DNA of 64,000 bases from Streptomyces sporangiiformans (GCF_005768555.2 NZ_VCHX02000129.1:20204-84203), one strand, 5' to 3'; positions 15,731 to 26,072 are shown, counted from the first letter of the stretch. Notes: generated by a model not told the origin, from the sequence alone. A program made the numbers and translations.

Positions 15731-18700
15731 TTGGACCCGGCAGTACTCGGCACAAGGCTCGCTTCGAGCCTTGTCGGCCCGCTGGTGAAGAAGCTCTTCG
15801 TACAGGAAGGCGCGGGCGCGGGGCTGATCGACAAGCCCGTACGGCTGTCCGCTCTGGTGTCCTTCCGTGGCGAGAAGCGGACGCTGACGGAGAAGGACGT
15901 GGGCAAGCTCGCCGCCCGCCTCGTCCGGGAGGCCGTGGACTCACCGCGCGAGCGCCCGTTCCCGGCGGACGAGGAAACCGCGGTCACGGAGGCCCTCACG
16001 GGCAAGCTGCTCGCGGTGGGCGAGCTGCGCATGGACGACGTACAGGCGGTGCGGCTCGGCCATCAGGAGCTGGCCCGCACTCTGCACGCACACTCCCCCA
16101 CGGCTGCGCACCTGTCCACGGACGCCTCGTACTTCCTCGACGCCGTCACCGAGTGGGCCTGCCTCCACATCATCAACTTCTTCACCCAGCGCTCGACCTT
16201 TGTGGCCCGCACGCTGCTGGAGCAGAGCCGCGAACAGGGCGAACTCATCGCCAGGGTCGACGAGTTGATCGCCAGGACGCCCTCGCCCAGCCGTACCGAC
16301 ACCACCTTCGAGCAGAGCTACCTCTCATACGTCGCCACGAAGCACAGCCGCATCACCATCTACGGCATCGACCTGCGCGACTCACCCGACCGCTGGCCAC
16401 TCGAAGTCGCGTACCTCAGCCTGGAGGCGACCTCGACCGAGCCGCGTCCGGGCACCTTCGACGAGGGCCCTGAGACCACCACGGTGCAGTTACCGGCCGA
16501 GCACGCGCTCCGCGGCCACGACCGGCTCCTGCTGCGCGGTGACGCGGGCTCGGGCAAGACCACCCTGATCCAGTGGCTCGCGATCACCGCCGCTCGCAAC
16601 GGCGACCGCATCCCGTTCGTCCTGCCCCTGCGCACCCTCGTGCGTGCCGCTGCCCTGCCGACGCCGGAACAATTCCTGCCCGCCGTCGGCTGCCCGCTCG
16701 ATGCGCCCAAGGGATGGGCGAGTCGCGTGCTGTCGGCCAACCGGGGCCTGGTCCTGATCGACGGTCTGGACGAGATCCCCACCGCCGACCGCCACCGCAC
16801 CCGCGACTGGCTCACCGATCTCATCCACGCATACCGGGGCAACCACTGGCTGCTGACCACGCGCCCCACCGCCGTACAACCCGACTGGCTGGCTGACGCG
16901 AAGTTCCACGAACTGCTGCTCACCCCGATGAGCCGCGCCGACGTCGCCACGTTCGTCCGCCGGTGGCACACAGCGGCCGAGGCTCCCCGCTTCGAGACGC
17001 CCCTTCTGGACGCCCTGCGCACCAAACCCGATCTGGCCCGCCTCGCGACCAACCCGCTGATGTGCGGGCTGATCTGCGCACTCCATCGCGAGCGCCGCGG
17101 CTTCCTGCCCTCTGGCCGGAAGGAGTTGTACGACGCCGCGCTGTCCATGCTGTTGGCGCGGCGTGATCTCGAGCGCGGCATGGGCTCCCTCAACGGGATG
17201 GAACTGGGTGAGGAGGCCCAGCTGGAGCTGCTCCAGCGCCTCGCCTACACGCTGACCCTCAGCAACCGTACGGAGATGGAGCAGACTGCCGCCGAAGGGT
17301 TGCTGGAGCGCCGGCTGCCTGTGGTGGCGGCCGCGGCGGACCAGGGTGACGCAGCAACCGTCTTCCGTCATCTGCTTCTGCGCAGTGGGCTGCTCCGCCA
17401 GCCCGCCGAGGGCGTGGTCGACTTCGTTCACCGCACCTTCCAGGACTACCTGAGCGCGCGGTACGCCGTCGAGGAAGGCCATATCGACGTCCTGGCCAGC
17501 CGCGCCGACGATCCCCAGTGGGAGGACGTCATCCGCATGGCCGTCGCGCACGCCCGGCCGCAGGAACGCGCCCACCTGCTGCGTGAGCTGCTGTCCCACG
17601 GCAGCGCACGCCTGACGCTGCTCGCCCTCGCCTGTCTGGAACACGCGACGGCACTCGACCCGACGGTCCGGGAGGAGGTCGAGGCCCGAGCGTCGGCGCT
17701 GATCCCGCCGCGCACCAAGGAGGCCGCCCAGGAGCTTGCCGAGGCGGGCCCCTTGGTCCTGGAACTGCTGCCGGGGCCGGCGGACCTGACCGACGAGGAA
17801 GCCCTCGGTGTCGCGATCACCGCCTCCGCACTCGGCACGGACAGCGCCCTTGCGGTCCTCAAGCGGCTGTGCGGCCACCCCAGCCAGGACGTCCGGCGCC
17901 AACTGGTCGCCGCCTGGGGCCGGTTCGACCCGGAGGAGTACGCGAGCGAGGTTCTGGAACACCTCGATCCGCAGGGCATTACCCTGCGGATCACCGGCCA
18001 GGCCAGTCTCCAGGCACTGGGCCGACTCACCACTCCATGGCCCGACCTGCTGCTCCGCGGCCCCTACGATGCCGAGCGGATCCTGGGAGTCACAGGCCCG
18101 GACACCACGACGCGGCTAGCCCTCCAGCGCAACCCCGCGCTGTCGGACCTGCGCCCTTTGCTGGCTCTGGAGTCACTGAGCCACCTCGCCCTCGACGACT
18201 GCCCGGGCATCTCAAGTCTCGCCCCGCTGGCCGGCTCACGCCTCGCAGAGCTGCATCTGCACCAGCTGTTCCGAGCCCCCGGACTGCCCGGCCTGAACAC
18301 CTTGCACAGCCTGCGCGCGCTGGGTGTCAGCCAGCCGCTGCACAGTGAGACGCTCACCGACGCCCTGCCCGTCGACGCCCCACTGGACTGGCTGTTCCTG
18401 TCGCTGGGAGCCACCAGGACCACAGGGCTGAGGGGCCTGGCCCACTGGGGTTCGCTGCGCACGCTCGCCCTTGGCAGCGGTCTCCCTGTGCCGACCGCCG
18501 AGGACTGGGCAGAGGTCTCCGCGCTGCCCGCCCTGAATCAGCTCGTCCTGCACCGGACGCTGCTCCAGCACGCCGATTCCATGCCGGAACTCCCCGAGGT
18601 CAAGACGCTGCGCCTGACCTCCCTGTACGGCACGGAGAACCTGTCCGCCCTCGCTCGTCTCCTCCCGGGGGTCGTCTCAGTGACGCTCCAGGTCGGCGCG

Positions 18701-18769
18701 GACTTCCCGGCGGCCCGGCTCGCCCACTGGTTCCCCGACGCGGAGGTCACCATCGAATCAGTGCGGTAG
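15731..18769 (+). CDS. NACHT-LRR NTPase (NLR-like), paralogue 3
   Basis: The largest of the trio, 1012 residues, starting at TTG 15731 (AGG immediately upstream). The N-terminal region is close to paralogue 1 (PLVKKLFVQEGAGAGLIDKP, INFFTQRSTFVAR, ITIYGIDL). The NACHT core has Walker A GDAGSGKTTL (about 270), Walker B LVLIDGLDEIP (about 340), LATNPLMCGLICALHRE and FVHRTFQDYLSARYA (about 570). After helical repeats it carries a long leucine-rich tail from about residue 780 to the end (LSHLALDDCPGISSLAPL, LRTLALGS, VKTLRLTSLYG), giving the full NLR architecture. Codon 254 is TTA (16490-16492), which in Streptomyces needs the bldA tRNA. Function is inferred as innate defence; ligand and effector are unknown. 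Confidence 0.88.
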   Translation: MDPAVLGTRLASSLVGPLVKKLFVQEGAGAGLIDKPVRLSALVSFRGEKRTLTEKDVGKLAARLVREAVDSPRERPFPADEETAVTEALTGKLLAVGELRMDDVQAVRLGHQELARTLHAHSPTAAHLSTDASYFLDAVTEWACLHIINFFTQRSTFVARTLLEQSREQGELIARVDELIARTPSPSRTDTTFEQSYLSYVATKHSRITIYGIDLRDSPDRWPLEVAYLSLEATSTEPRPGTFDEGPETTTVQLPAEHALRGHDRLLLRGDAGSGKTTLIQWLAITAARNGDRIPFVLPLRTLVRAAALPTPEQFLPAVGCPLDAPKGWASRVLSANRGLVLIDGLDEIPTADRHRTRDWLTDLIHAYRGNHWLLTTRPTAVQPDWLADAKFHELLLTPMSRADVATFVRRWHTAAEAPRFETPLLDALRTKPDLARLATNPLMCGLICALHRERRGFLPSGRKELYDAALSMLLARRDLERGMGSLNGMELGEEAQLELLQRLAYTLTLSNRTEMEQTAAEGLLERRLPVVAAAADQGDAATVFRHLLLRSGLLRQPAEGVVDFVHRTFQDYLSARYAVEEGHIDVLASRADDPQWEDVIRMAVAHARPQERAHLLRELLSHGSARLTLLALACLEHATALDPTVREEVEARASALIPPRTKEAAQELAEAGPLVLELLPGPADLTDEEALGVAITASALGTDSALAVLKRLCGHPSQDVRRQLVAAWGRFDPEEYASEVLEHLDPQGITLRITGQASLQALGRLTTPWPDLLLRGPYDAERILGVTGPDTTTRLALQRNPALSDLRPLLALESLSHLALDDCPGISSLAPLAGSRLAELHLHQLFRAPGLPGLNTLHSLRALGVSQPLHSETLTDALPVDAPLDWLFLSLGATRTTGLRGLAHWGSLRTLALGSGLPVPTAEDWAEVSALPALNQLVLHRTLLQHADSMPELPEVKTLRLTSLYGTENLSALARLLPGVVSVTLQVGADFPAARLAHWFPDAEVTIESVR

Positions 18770-18999
18770 ACGGCGGGCGGGTCCACCCCCGCCCGTGCCT
18801 CCGACGCAACCCAGCCCCACGGCATACGTCCGAAGCGGAGGCACAGGGCCGTCGTCCTCACCGCGCCCCGTGGGCGATCCGGGGCGTGCGGTCTCACAGA
18901 GTGTGACTCTGCCGGACATCAACCACCCTGAAGGCTCCCGGAGTGTGGTAGCCCGGCCCTGGGACGACCTCTAGCCCAACCCCACTTGGGCGCCTTACA

Positions 19000-19015
19000 G
19001 TTACCCCTCGGTAAC
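19000..19015. other. Small inverted repeat upstream of acid phosphatase
   Basis: In the 333-base gap 18770-19102, GTTACC-CCTC-GGTAAC is a perfect inverted repeat about 90 bases before the phosphatase start. GCCCAA-CCCCAC-TTGGGC lies just before it (18974-18991). A Pho-box reading is weak because the repeats do not match GTTCACC well. Nothing else is visible in the gap. Confidence 0.4.
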
Positions 19016-19102
19016 GTCCCCGCTCCCCTGTGGCCTCACAGGCCCAAGACGATGCAGCGCGACCCCATGTCCCTCAGTGTTCCGACGCGAGAGGAACCCC
19101 CC

Positions 19103-19750
19103 ATGACAGGAAGCAGCTGGCAGCGCTTCGTCGGTGTGACGGCCGCTGCCACGGCCGTCACCGCGGCGCTGATGAGTCCTGCCGTAGCCGCGGCACCGGA
19201 CGCCACTCCGGCCGTGGCCACGGCCTCCACCACAACCACCAACGCCACGGCGGCGGACGTCGACTACGACACCTGGCAGAAGGACTGCCAGGCGGTCATG
19301 GACCAAGCGTTCCCGTATCTCAAGCAGCGCATCGCCGGCGCCGGCGCGGGCGAGAAGCAGGCGATCGTCTTCGACATCGACAACACCACGCTGGAGACCG
19401 ACTTCGGCTTCAGCTACCCGTCACCGGCCAACGCGCCCGTCCTCGAAGTGGCCAAGTACGCCCAGGAGCACGGCGTCGCGCTCTTCTTCGTGACCGCGCG
19501 CCCGGGCATCATCTACTCGGCGACCGACTACAACCTCAAGCACGTCGGCTACAAGGTGTCCGGGCTCTACGTCCGCAGCCTGGGCGACCTCTTCAGGGAC
19601 GTCGCCGAGTACAAGACCGCCAAGCGCGCCGAAATCGAGGCCAAGGGCTACACGATCATCGCGAACATCGGCAACAGCGCCACCGACCTCTCGGGCGGGC
19701 ACGCCGAGAAGACATACAAGCTGCCGGACTACGACGGCCAGCTGTCCTGA
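19103..19750 (+). CDS. Secreted HAD-family acid phosphatase
   Basis: Exported protein of 215 residues. The signal peptide (VTAAATAVTAALMSPAVAAA) is followed by an Ala/Thr-rich stretch. The HAD-type phosphatase domain has motif I DIDNTTLETD with nucleophile Asp91 and acid/base Asp93, and motif II FFVTARP. The motifs match class B-like secreted acid phosphatases that release phosphate from organic esters. ATG 19103 has GAGAGGAA ten bases upstream. It is monocistronic and convergent with clpC, with a strong shared terminator. Phosphate regulation is plausible but not shown by the sequence. Confidence 0.87.
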   Translation: MTGSSWQRFVGVTAAATAVTAALMSPAVAAAPDATPAVATASTTTTNATAADVDYDTWQKDCQAVMDQAFPYLKQRIAGAGAGEKQAIVFDIDNTTLETDFGFSYPSPANAPVLEVAKYAQEHGVALFFVTARPGIIYSATDYNLKHVGYKVSGLYVRSLGDLFRDVAEYKTAKRAEIEAKGYTIIANIGNSATDLSGGHAEKTYKLPDYDGQLS

Positions 19751-19807
19751 TGCGGTGACGCACTGATGCGGTGACGCACTGACGCACTGACTTGCCCAAA
19801 AAACGCC

Positions 19808-19841
19808 GGCGGGGCCGGCGCCCTAAGGCACCGGCCCCGCC
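19808..19841. terminator. Strong bidirectional terminator, acid phosphatase / clpC
   Basis: GGCGGGGCCGG (19808-19818) and CCGGCCCCGCC (19831-19841) form an 11-bp stem that can extend with GCC/GGC inside. A run of six A just left of it becomes a U-run for the clpC transcript on the minus strand. Confidence 0.85.
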
Positions 19842-19861
19842 GTCACAGCGTGGCCCGGAGG

Positions 19862-22387
<2,526 letters not shown>

Positions 22388-22591
22388 CGTTAATCGCTCC
22401 TCAGAGCGGTCAGGCAGTAAGGGGACGCTCCCCTCCCTGTCCTTCCGCAGCTTAGTCCCGCAAGCGGGGACCGCTCATTCCAACTGCCGACACCGTCCAT
22501 GGCCTCCTGACCGCGAACGCCGACATCTGCTCCAACCCGATGGTGGGAGACGATGTTCCCGCAGGCCAGGCAGATACCCTCACCATCTGTA

Positions 22592-22605
22592 CGCCGATGG
22601 CGAAC
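22592..22605 (-). promoter_or_regulatory. ClgR-type box 1 upstream of clpC
   Basis: On the minus strand this reads GTTCGC-CATCG-GCG, matching the published ClgR core (GTTCGC, five bases, GCG) except at the central position often given as A. It lies 205 bases before the clpC start. Confidence 0.55.
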
Positions 22606-22697
22606 GTGAGATGCCCAGACGTCGCGTGTCGCCCCTCCCACTAGGGATGTCTTACCCGTACGCACTGACACTCCATGCCGCGTGCACCGGTTCCCTC

Positions 22698-22711
22698 CGC
22701 TATGGGCGAAC
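22698..22711 (-). promoter_or_regulatory. ClgR-type box 2 upstream of clpC
   Basis: On the minus strand this reads GTTCGC-CCATA-GCG and agrees at every conserved position with the actinobacterial ClgR consensus CGCYNANRGCG. It is 92 bases further from clpC than box 1. The 430-base gap 22388-22817 otherwise shows no gene; a long clpC 5' leader is implied. Confidence 0.65.
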
Positions 22712-22817
22712 ATCCTTGCGCCGCCGAACGCCTCTGAGCGCCCCCATTTCCGGCACTCTGTGCGTACGAAATGGCACCCAGCGTAACTCGAACGCTCCAC
22801 GGGCAGTTGCTCCTGGC

Positions 22818-23468
22818 ATGTCCCACCCGTCTGTCGGCCACTGCCCCTCATCGGGGCGCCGCGCGCCACACTCATCTGTCGTCGTGCCCCTTCCTCTCCC
22901 TCGCCGACCACTCGACGCCGGTGCCCCGGGACAGCAGTCGCCGGTGCGGCAGTGGTACGAGAACGAACTGGGCTGGTCGACAGTGCCCGGACCACCGGTC
23001 GAGCTGCTGACGGGGCTGCGCTTCGACGTCCTGGACGTGCCCGCGGAGGCGGGTTACGCGGCGCTGCGGCATCTGGGGCCGGGCTCTCCGGTGGCCGTAC
23101 GGGCGGACCGGATGCGGCTGCTGGTGGCCGCCGGAAGCGCGGACGAGCTGCCGGGGCTGCTCGACTGGCTGGAGTGGGGGTGCCTCTCGCTGGACCTCCG
23201 GGCGATCGGCGCGGGCGGGCGCATCGAGGCGCCGCTGCCTCCGCGTGGTGCCCGGAACCCCGCGGTGGACAGCTCGCAGGGGGCCGCCGTCTGGCTGCGA
23301 CCCCCCGGGACCGACTGCGAGGTGGAGCCTGCGTTGCCGACCCTGTCGGCGCTCGGCGGGGGCGGTGGGGGCGCCCCCGATCTCGTACGACTCGTGAACA
23401 CGATGGCAACGCAGTGCCATCGCATCCGCCTGCGGCAGGCGGCCGCTCAGGCGTTGGCCTTCTCGTAG
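22818..23468 (+). CDS. SCO3374-type protein of unknown function
   Basis: Conserved streptomycete protein I recognise from the same place beside clpC and lsr2 in S. coelicolor. The conserved part begins at WYENELGW (near 22950), followed by VELLTGLRFDVLDVPAEAGY, and resembles the start of bifunctional primase/polymerase-like domains without their catalytic residues. It ends at 23468 and overlaps the lsr2 3' end by 22 bases tail to tail. The start is uncertain: ATG 22818 or GTG 22884, neither with a good ribosome-binding site. Length is about 216 residues from ATG 22818. Function unknown. Confidence 0.7.
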   Translation: MSHPSVGHCPSSGRRAPHSSVVVPLPLPRRPLDAGAPGQQSPVRQWYENELGWSTVPGPPVELLTGLRFDVLDVPAEAGYAALRHLGPGSPVAVRADRMRLLVAAGSADELPGLLDWLEWGCLSLDLRAIGAGGRIEAPLPPRGARNPAVDSSQGAAVWLRPPGTDCEVEPALPTLSALGGGGGGAPDLVRLVNTMATQCHRIRLRQAAAQALAFS

Positions 23469-23782
23469 GCCTCACGAATGGACGCCGGAACACGGCCGCG
23501 GTCATTGACCTCGTAACCGTTCTCCTTCGCCCAGGCACGGATCTGCGCGGTGTCCTGGCTGCCACCGGAAGCGGCGCGCGCCTTTCCACGACCACCCGAA
23601 GCACGGCCTCCGGTTCGACGACCGCCCTTCAGGTACGGCTCGAGAAGACCACGGAGCTTGTCCGCATTAGCGGTCGTGAGATCGATCTCGTACGTCTTGC
23701 CGTCCAACGCGAACGTCACGGTCTCGTCCGCCTCGCCGCCGTCGAGGTCGTCGACAAGAAGGACCTGAACCTTCTGTGCCAC
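23447..23782 (-). CDS. lsr2: Lsr2 nucleoid-associated xenogeneic silencer
   Basis: DNA-bridging protein of 111 residues that coats AT-rich, often acquired, genes. The N-terminal dimerisation part reads AQKVQVLLVDDLDGGEADETV. A basic linker (GGRRTGGRASGGRGKAR) leads to the C-terminal DNA-binding domain with the minor-groove RGR motif in NDRGRVPASIREAYEK. GTG 23782 is chosen because AAAGGAA stands five bases upstream and the protein length then matches the family. The promoter region is unusually AT-rich with overlapping palindromes, suggesting self- or other regulation. Confidence 0.95.
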   Translation of the reverse strand: MAQKVQVLLVDDLDGGEADETVTFALDGKTYEIDLTTANADKLRGLLEPYLKGGRRTGGRASGGRGKARAASGGSQDTAQIRAWAKENGYEVNDRGRVPASIREAYEKANA

Positions 23783-23850
23783 CGGATTTCCTTTCATCGA
23801 TATCTTCAGGGCCGAGGGTCCGCGGCAGGTGCCGCTGTTTCACGTCCCCT

Positions 23851-23872
23851 GTTATATGCAGTACTGCAGTAC
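23851..23872 (-). promoter_or_regulatory. lsr2 promoter with overlapping palindromes
   Basis: On the minus strand a -10-like TATAAC (plus 23851-23856) lies about 70 bases before lsr2. Immediately upstream are two overlapping perfect 12-bp palindromes, TGCAGTACTGCA (23857-23868) and GTACTGCAGTAC (23861-23872), where the -35/-10 spacer would be. This is a strong operator candidate. The rest of 23873-24019 shows no gene. Confidence 0.55.
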
Positions 23873-24019
23873 GTCGGAAAGCAAACCGCTTTTGCTGGAA
23901 AAACACAAACCCCTGACAGAGACCGGGAGAGACCGAGGGGAGCCGGGAAGACCGGAAACGTGCGCGTTTCGGACATAGGCCCCCTGGGCAAGGGTGTCCG
24001 CCGTATTACCCGTCGGCGA

Positions 24020-24559
24020 TCACAGATGCAGAAGCATCCGGCTGTTGCCCAAGGTGTTCGGTTTCACTCGTTCGAGACCGAGGAACTCCGCCACGCCCTC
24101 GTCATAGGAACGGAGCAGCTCCGCGTAGACATCCCTGTCAACGGGTGTCTCACCGATCTCGACGAAGCCGTGCTTCGCGAAGAAGTCGACTTCGAAGGTC
24201 AGGCAGAATACCCGGCGAACGCCGAGCCAGCGGGCAGTCTCCAGCAACTTCTCCAGCAAGTGATGGCCGACGCCCGCGCCCTTGAGCGTGGGGTTCACCG
24301 CGAGAGTGCGGACTTCCGCGAGGTCTTCCCACATCACATGGAGTGCGCCGCAGCCGACGACCTCAGCACTTGAGCCGGCATCACGTTCCGCGACCCAGAA
24401 CTCCTGGATGTCCTCGTAAAGCGTCACCGTCGCTTTGTCGAGCAGGATGCCGCCGCGGACGTACGCGTCAAGGAGGCCGCGTACCGCCGGGACATCACTG
24501 GTCCTGGCCCGGCGGACGGTGAGGGCTTTAGTGGTGACTTCGGGCTGCTCTGCTGGCAT
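24020..24559 (-). CDS. Amino-acid N-acetyltransferase (N-acetylglutamate synthase type)
   Basis: GNAT-fold acetyltransferase of 179 residues. The acetyl-CoA site is in VRTLAVNPTLKGAGVGHHLL (R/Q-x-x-G-x-G/A type), and the start TVRRARTSDVPAVRGLLDAY is typical of stand-alone GNAT-type N-acetylglutamate synthases. It probably acetylates glutamate as the first step of arginine synthesis. Unlike classic ArgA it has no amino-acid kinase domain. It lies 9 bases downstream of a BlaI-type regulator on the same strand and is probably co-transcribed with it, an unusual pairing. Confidence 0.85.
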   Translation of the reverse strand: MPAEQPEVTTKALTVRRARTSDVPAVRGLLDAYVRGGILLDKATVTLYEDIQEFWVAERDAGSSAEVVGCGALHVMWEDLAEVRTLAVNPTLKGAGVGHHLLEKLLETARWLGVRRVFCLTFEVDFFAKHGFVEIGETPVDRDVYAELLRSYDEGVAEFLGLERVKPNTLGNSRMLLHL

Positions 24560-24568
24560 GACCGGACG

Positions 24569-25039
24569 CTATCGCCCGGTGCGGCCCTTGGCGGCGGCGG
24601 GGTTCTCGTGGACCGCGTTCTCGCCGGCGGATTCGCCGACGGCGGTTTCGGCCGGGGCGTTCTCGCTGGTCGAGGTTTCGGGGCCTTGCACCATGCGAAC
24701 GGCATCGCGCAGCGCTTCGCGCTGTTCCGGGGACATCATGCCGAAGAAGGCGACGAGAGCGGCAGCCTGGTTGTCGCTCTGCGACCAAGCCTCGTTCATG
24801 AGTGCGGCCGCGTAGGCGGCACGGGTGGAGACCGCCTCATATCGATAGGCCCGGCCTTCCGCCTCGCGGCGTACCCAGCCCTTCTGATGGAGATTGTCCA
24901 AAACGGTCATCACCGTGGTGTACGCGATGGACCGTTCCTGCTGAAGATCTTCCAGGACTTCTCGAACGGTCACCGGGCGGTTCCACTTCCACACCCGCGT
25001 CATGACCGCGTCTTCGAGTTCTCCCAATGGCCGAGGCAC
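24569..25039 (-). CDS. BlaI/MecI/CopY-family repressor
   Basis: Winged-helix repressor of 156 residues. The DNA-binding part reads GELEDAVMTRVWKWNRPVTV and YTTVMTVLDNLHQKGWVRRE, diagnostic of BlaI/MecI/CopY. The C-terminal 45 residues are a low-complexity Ala/Glu/Asn tail. Start GTG 25039 has no ribosome-binding site and lies only 11 bases from an operator-like palindrome, so the message may be leaderless and autoregulated. No beta-lactamase, BlaR sensor or copper gene is nearby; the downstream gene is an acetyltransferase. Confidence 0.9.
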   Translation of the reverse strand: MPRPLGELEDAVMTRVWKWNRPVTVREVLEDLQQERSIAYTTVMTVLDNLHQKGWVRREAEGRAYRYEAVSTRAAYAAALMNEAWSQSDNQAAALVAFFGMMSPEQREALRDAVRMVQGPETSTSENAPAETAVGESAGENAVHENPAAAKGRTGR

Positions 25040-25050
25040 AACTCAAACCA

Positions 25051-25068
25051 TAGTGGTAGCTGCCACTA
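25051..25068. promoter_or_regulatory. Operator-like palindrome of the BlaI-type gene
   Basis: TAGTGGTAGCTGCCACTA is an almost perfect palindrome (arms TAGTGG/CCACTA) ending 11 bases before the GTG start of the BlaI-type gene. Position and symmetry suit autoregulation. Confidence 0.65.
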
Positions 25069-25160
25069 ATTACGTGATGAACGTGGCTTTCGTGACGGAT
25101 GACAACAAAAAGGGCGCACGACTCGGAACGCGGATGAGTCGTACGCCATGGCGCGGGGTT

Positions 25161-25346
25161 TCAGGCGTCGCGGTCGTGCTCGCCGGAAGCCGGGCGGGCC
25201 TGCTCGGCGCGGGCGAGGGCGGCGTCGACGACCGCGTCTTCCTTGGCCTTGTTGGCGCCGCCCTGGCTCTTCACGATCGTCACGATCAGACCGATGAAGA
25301 ACACAGCCATCACGACGGGGGGTACGAGCGCGGAGACGTAGTCCAT
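25161..25346 (-). CDS. Small single-span membrane protein
   Basis: Protein of 61 residues with one hydrophobic helix near the N-terminus (LVPPVVMAVFFIGLIVTIV), then a charged Ala/Glu/Lys tail (ANKAKEDAVVDAALARAEQA). GGAG stands three bases before ATG 25346. I do not recognise a function; the shape suits a small membrane anchor or regulatory protein. It follows a hypothetical gene on the same strand after 52 bases and may share its transcript. Confidence 0.7.
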   Translation of the reverse strand: MDYVSALVPPVVMAVFFIGLIVTIVKSQGGANKAKEDAVVDAALARAEQARPASGEHDRDA

Positions 25347-25398
25347 GCGCTCCAGAGTAGCCAGGCGCGGCGCGGCGGGCGGATCGGGGGCGGGTGGC

Positions 25399-26016
25399 CT
25401 AGCCGGCCACGAGCTGCTCCGGGGGTTTGGCCGGCGGGGCGGGGGGCTTCCGCTTGGGCGGGAAGACCTCGCCCGGGGTGGGGATGGGACGGTGCGGCTG
25501 CGACGGCTTGTGCTCGGGTTGCGGCTTGGGTTTCGGCTGGGGCCGCGGGGCGGGCTTCTTCGCCGGCTTCTCCTCCGGCTCCTCGGCCGTGGCGCACGCA
25601 CCTTGGGGGCCGAGGCCGCCGGGCAGCGCGGTCAGGTGGGGGCGTTCCGCGGGGGCGCGGCAACGGTTGAGGAGGGTGGCGGCCGTGGGGTTGCCGCGCA
25701 GGGCGCCCAGCGCGGCGAGGTCGTCGTGGGTGGGGCGGTACCCGGCGCTGAGTGCCTCCTCCAGAAGCGTCAGATACCCCGTGGCGGCGCCGGGCAGTGC
25801 GGCCCGGTAGCGGGCGAGGTCGGCCAGCAGGAAGGCGCGCAGCCGGGCGCCCTCGCGGGCCGCCTCGTCGACGGACTCGGCCAGGCGGAGGCAGTCCTGG
25901 ACGTCCTCGGCCGAAGCGGGGCTGGGGTGGAGGGCGAGAGCGAGCGCACGGCGGAGCACACGCAGCTCCTCCGCACCGAACGCCATGGCGCCGCGAGATC
26001 CGTAAGGCGTGGGCAT
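25399..26016 (-). CDS. Conserved hypothetical protein with Pro/Lys-rich tail
   Basis: Protein of 205 residues. The first 120 are mostly helical (ELRVLRRALALALHPSPASA, VDEAAREGARLRAFLLADLA) and have no motif I recognise. The last 65 are low complexity, rich in Pro, Lys and Glu (EEKPAKKPAPRPQPKPKPQP). No signal peptide or membrane helix is visible. The following small membrane-protein gene may be co-transcribed. The function cannot be told from sequence; the tail could bind nucleic acid or other proteins. Confidence 0.65.
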   Translation of the reverse strand: MPTPYGSRGAMAFGAEELRVLRRALALALHPSPASAEDVQDCLRLAESVDEAAREGARLRAFLLADLARYRAALPGAATGYLTLLEEALSAGYRPTHDDLAALGALRGNPTAATLLNRCRAPAERPHLTALPGGLGPQGACATAEEPEEKPAKKPAPRPQPKPKPQPEHKPSQPHRPIPTPGEVFPPKRKPPAPPAKPPEQLVAG

Positions 26017-26072
26017 GGGGCGACGATACGCGCTAATCAGACAAAATCCGCAGAACGGACGCGTGTCGGCTC

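Noticed and set aside
18995-19020. PhoP box before the acid phosphatase
   Set aside because: The direct-repeat pattern GTTCACC is not met; the sequence is better described as a small inverted repeat.
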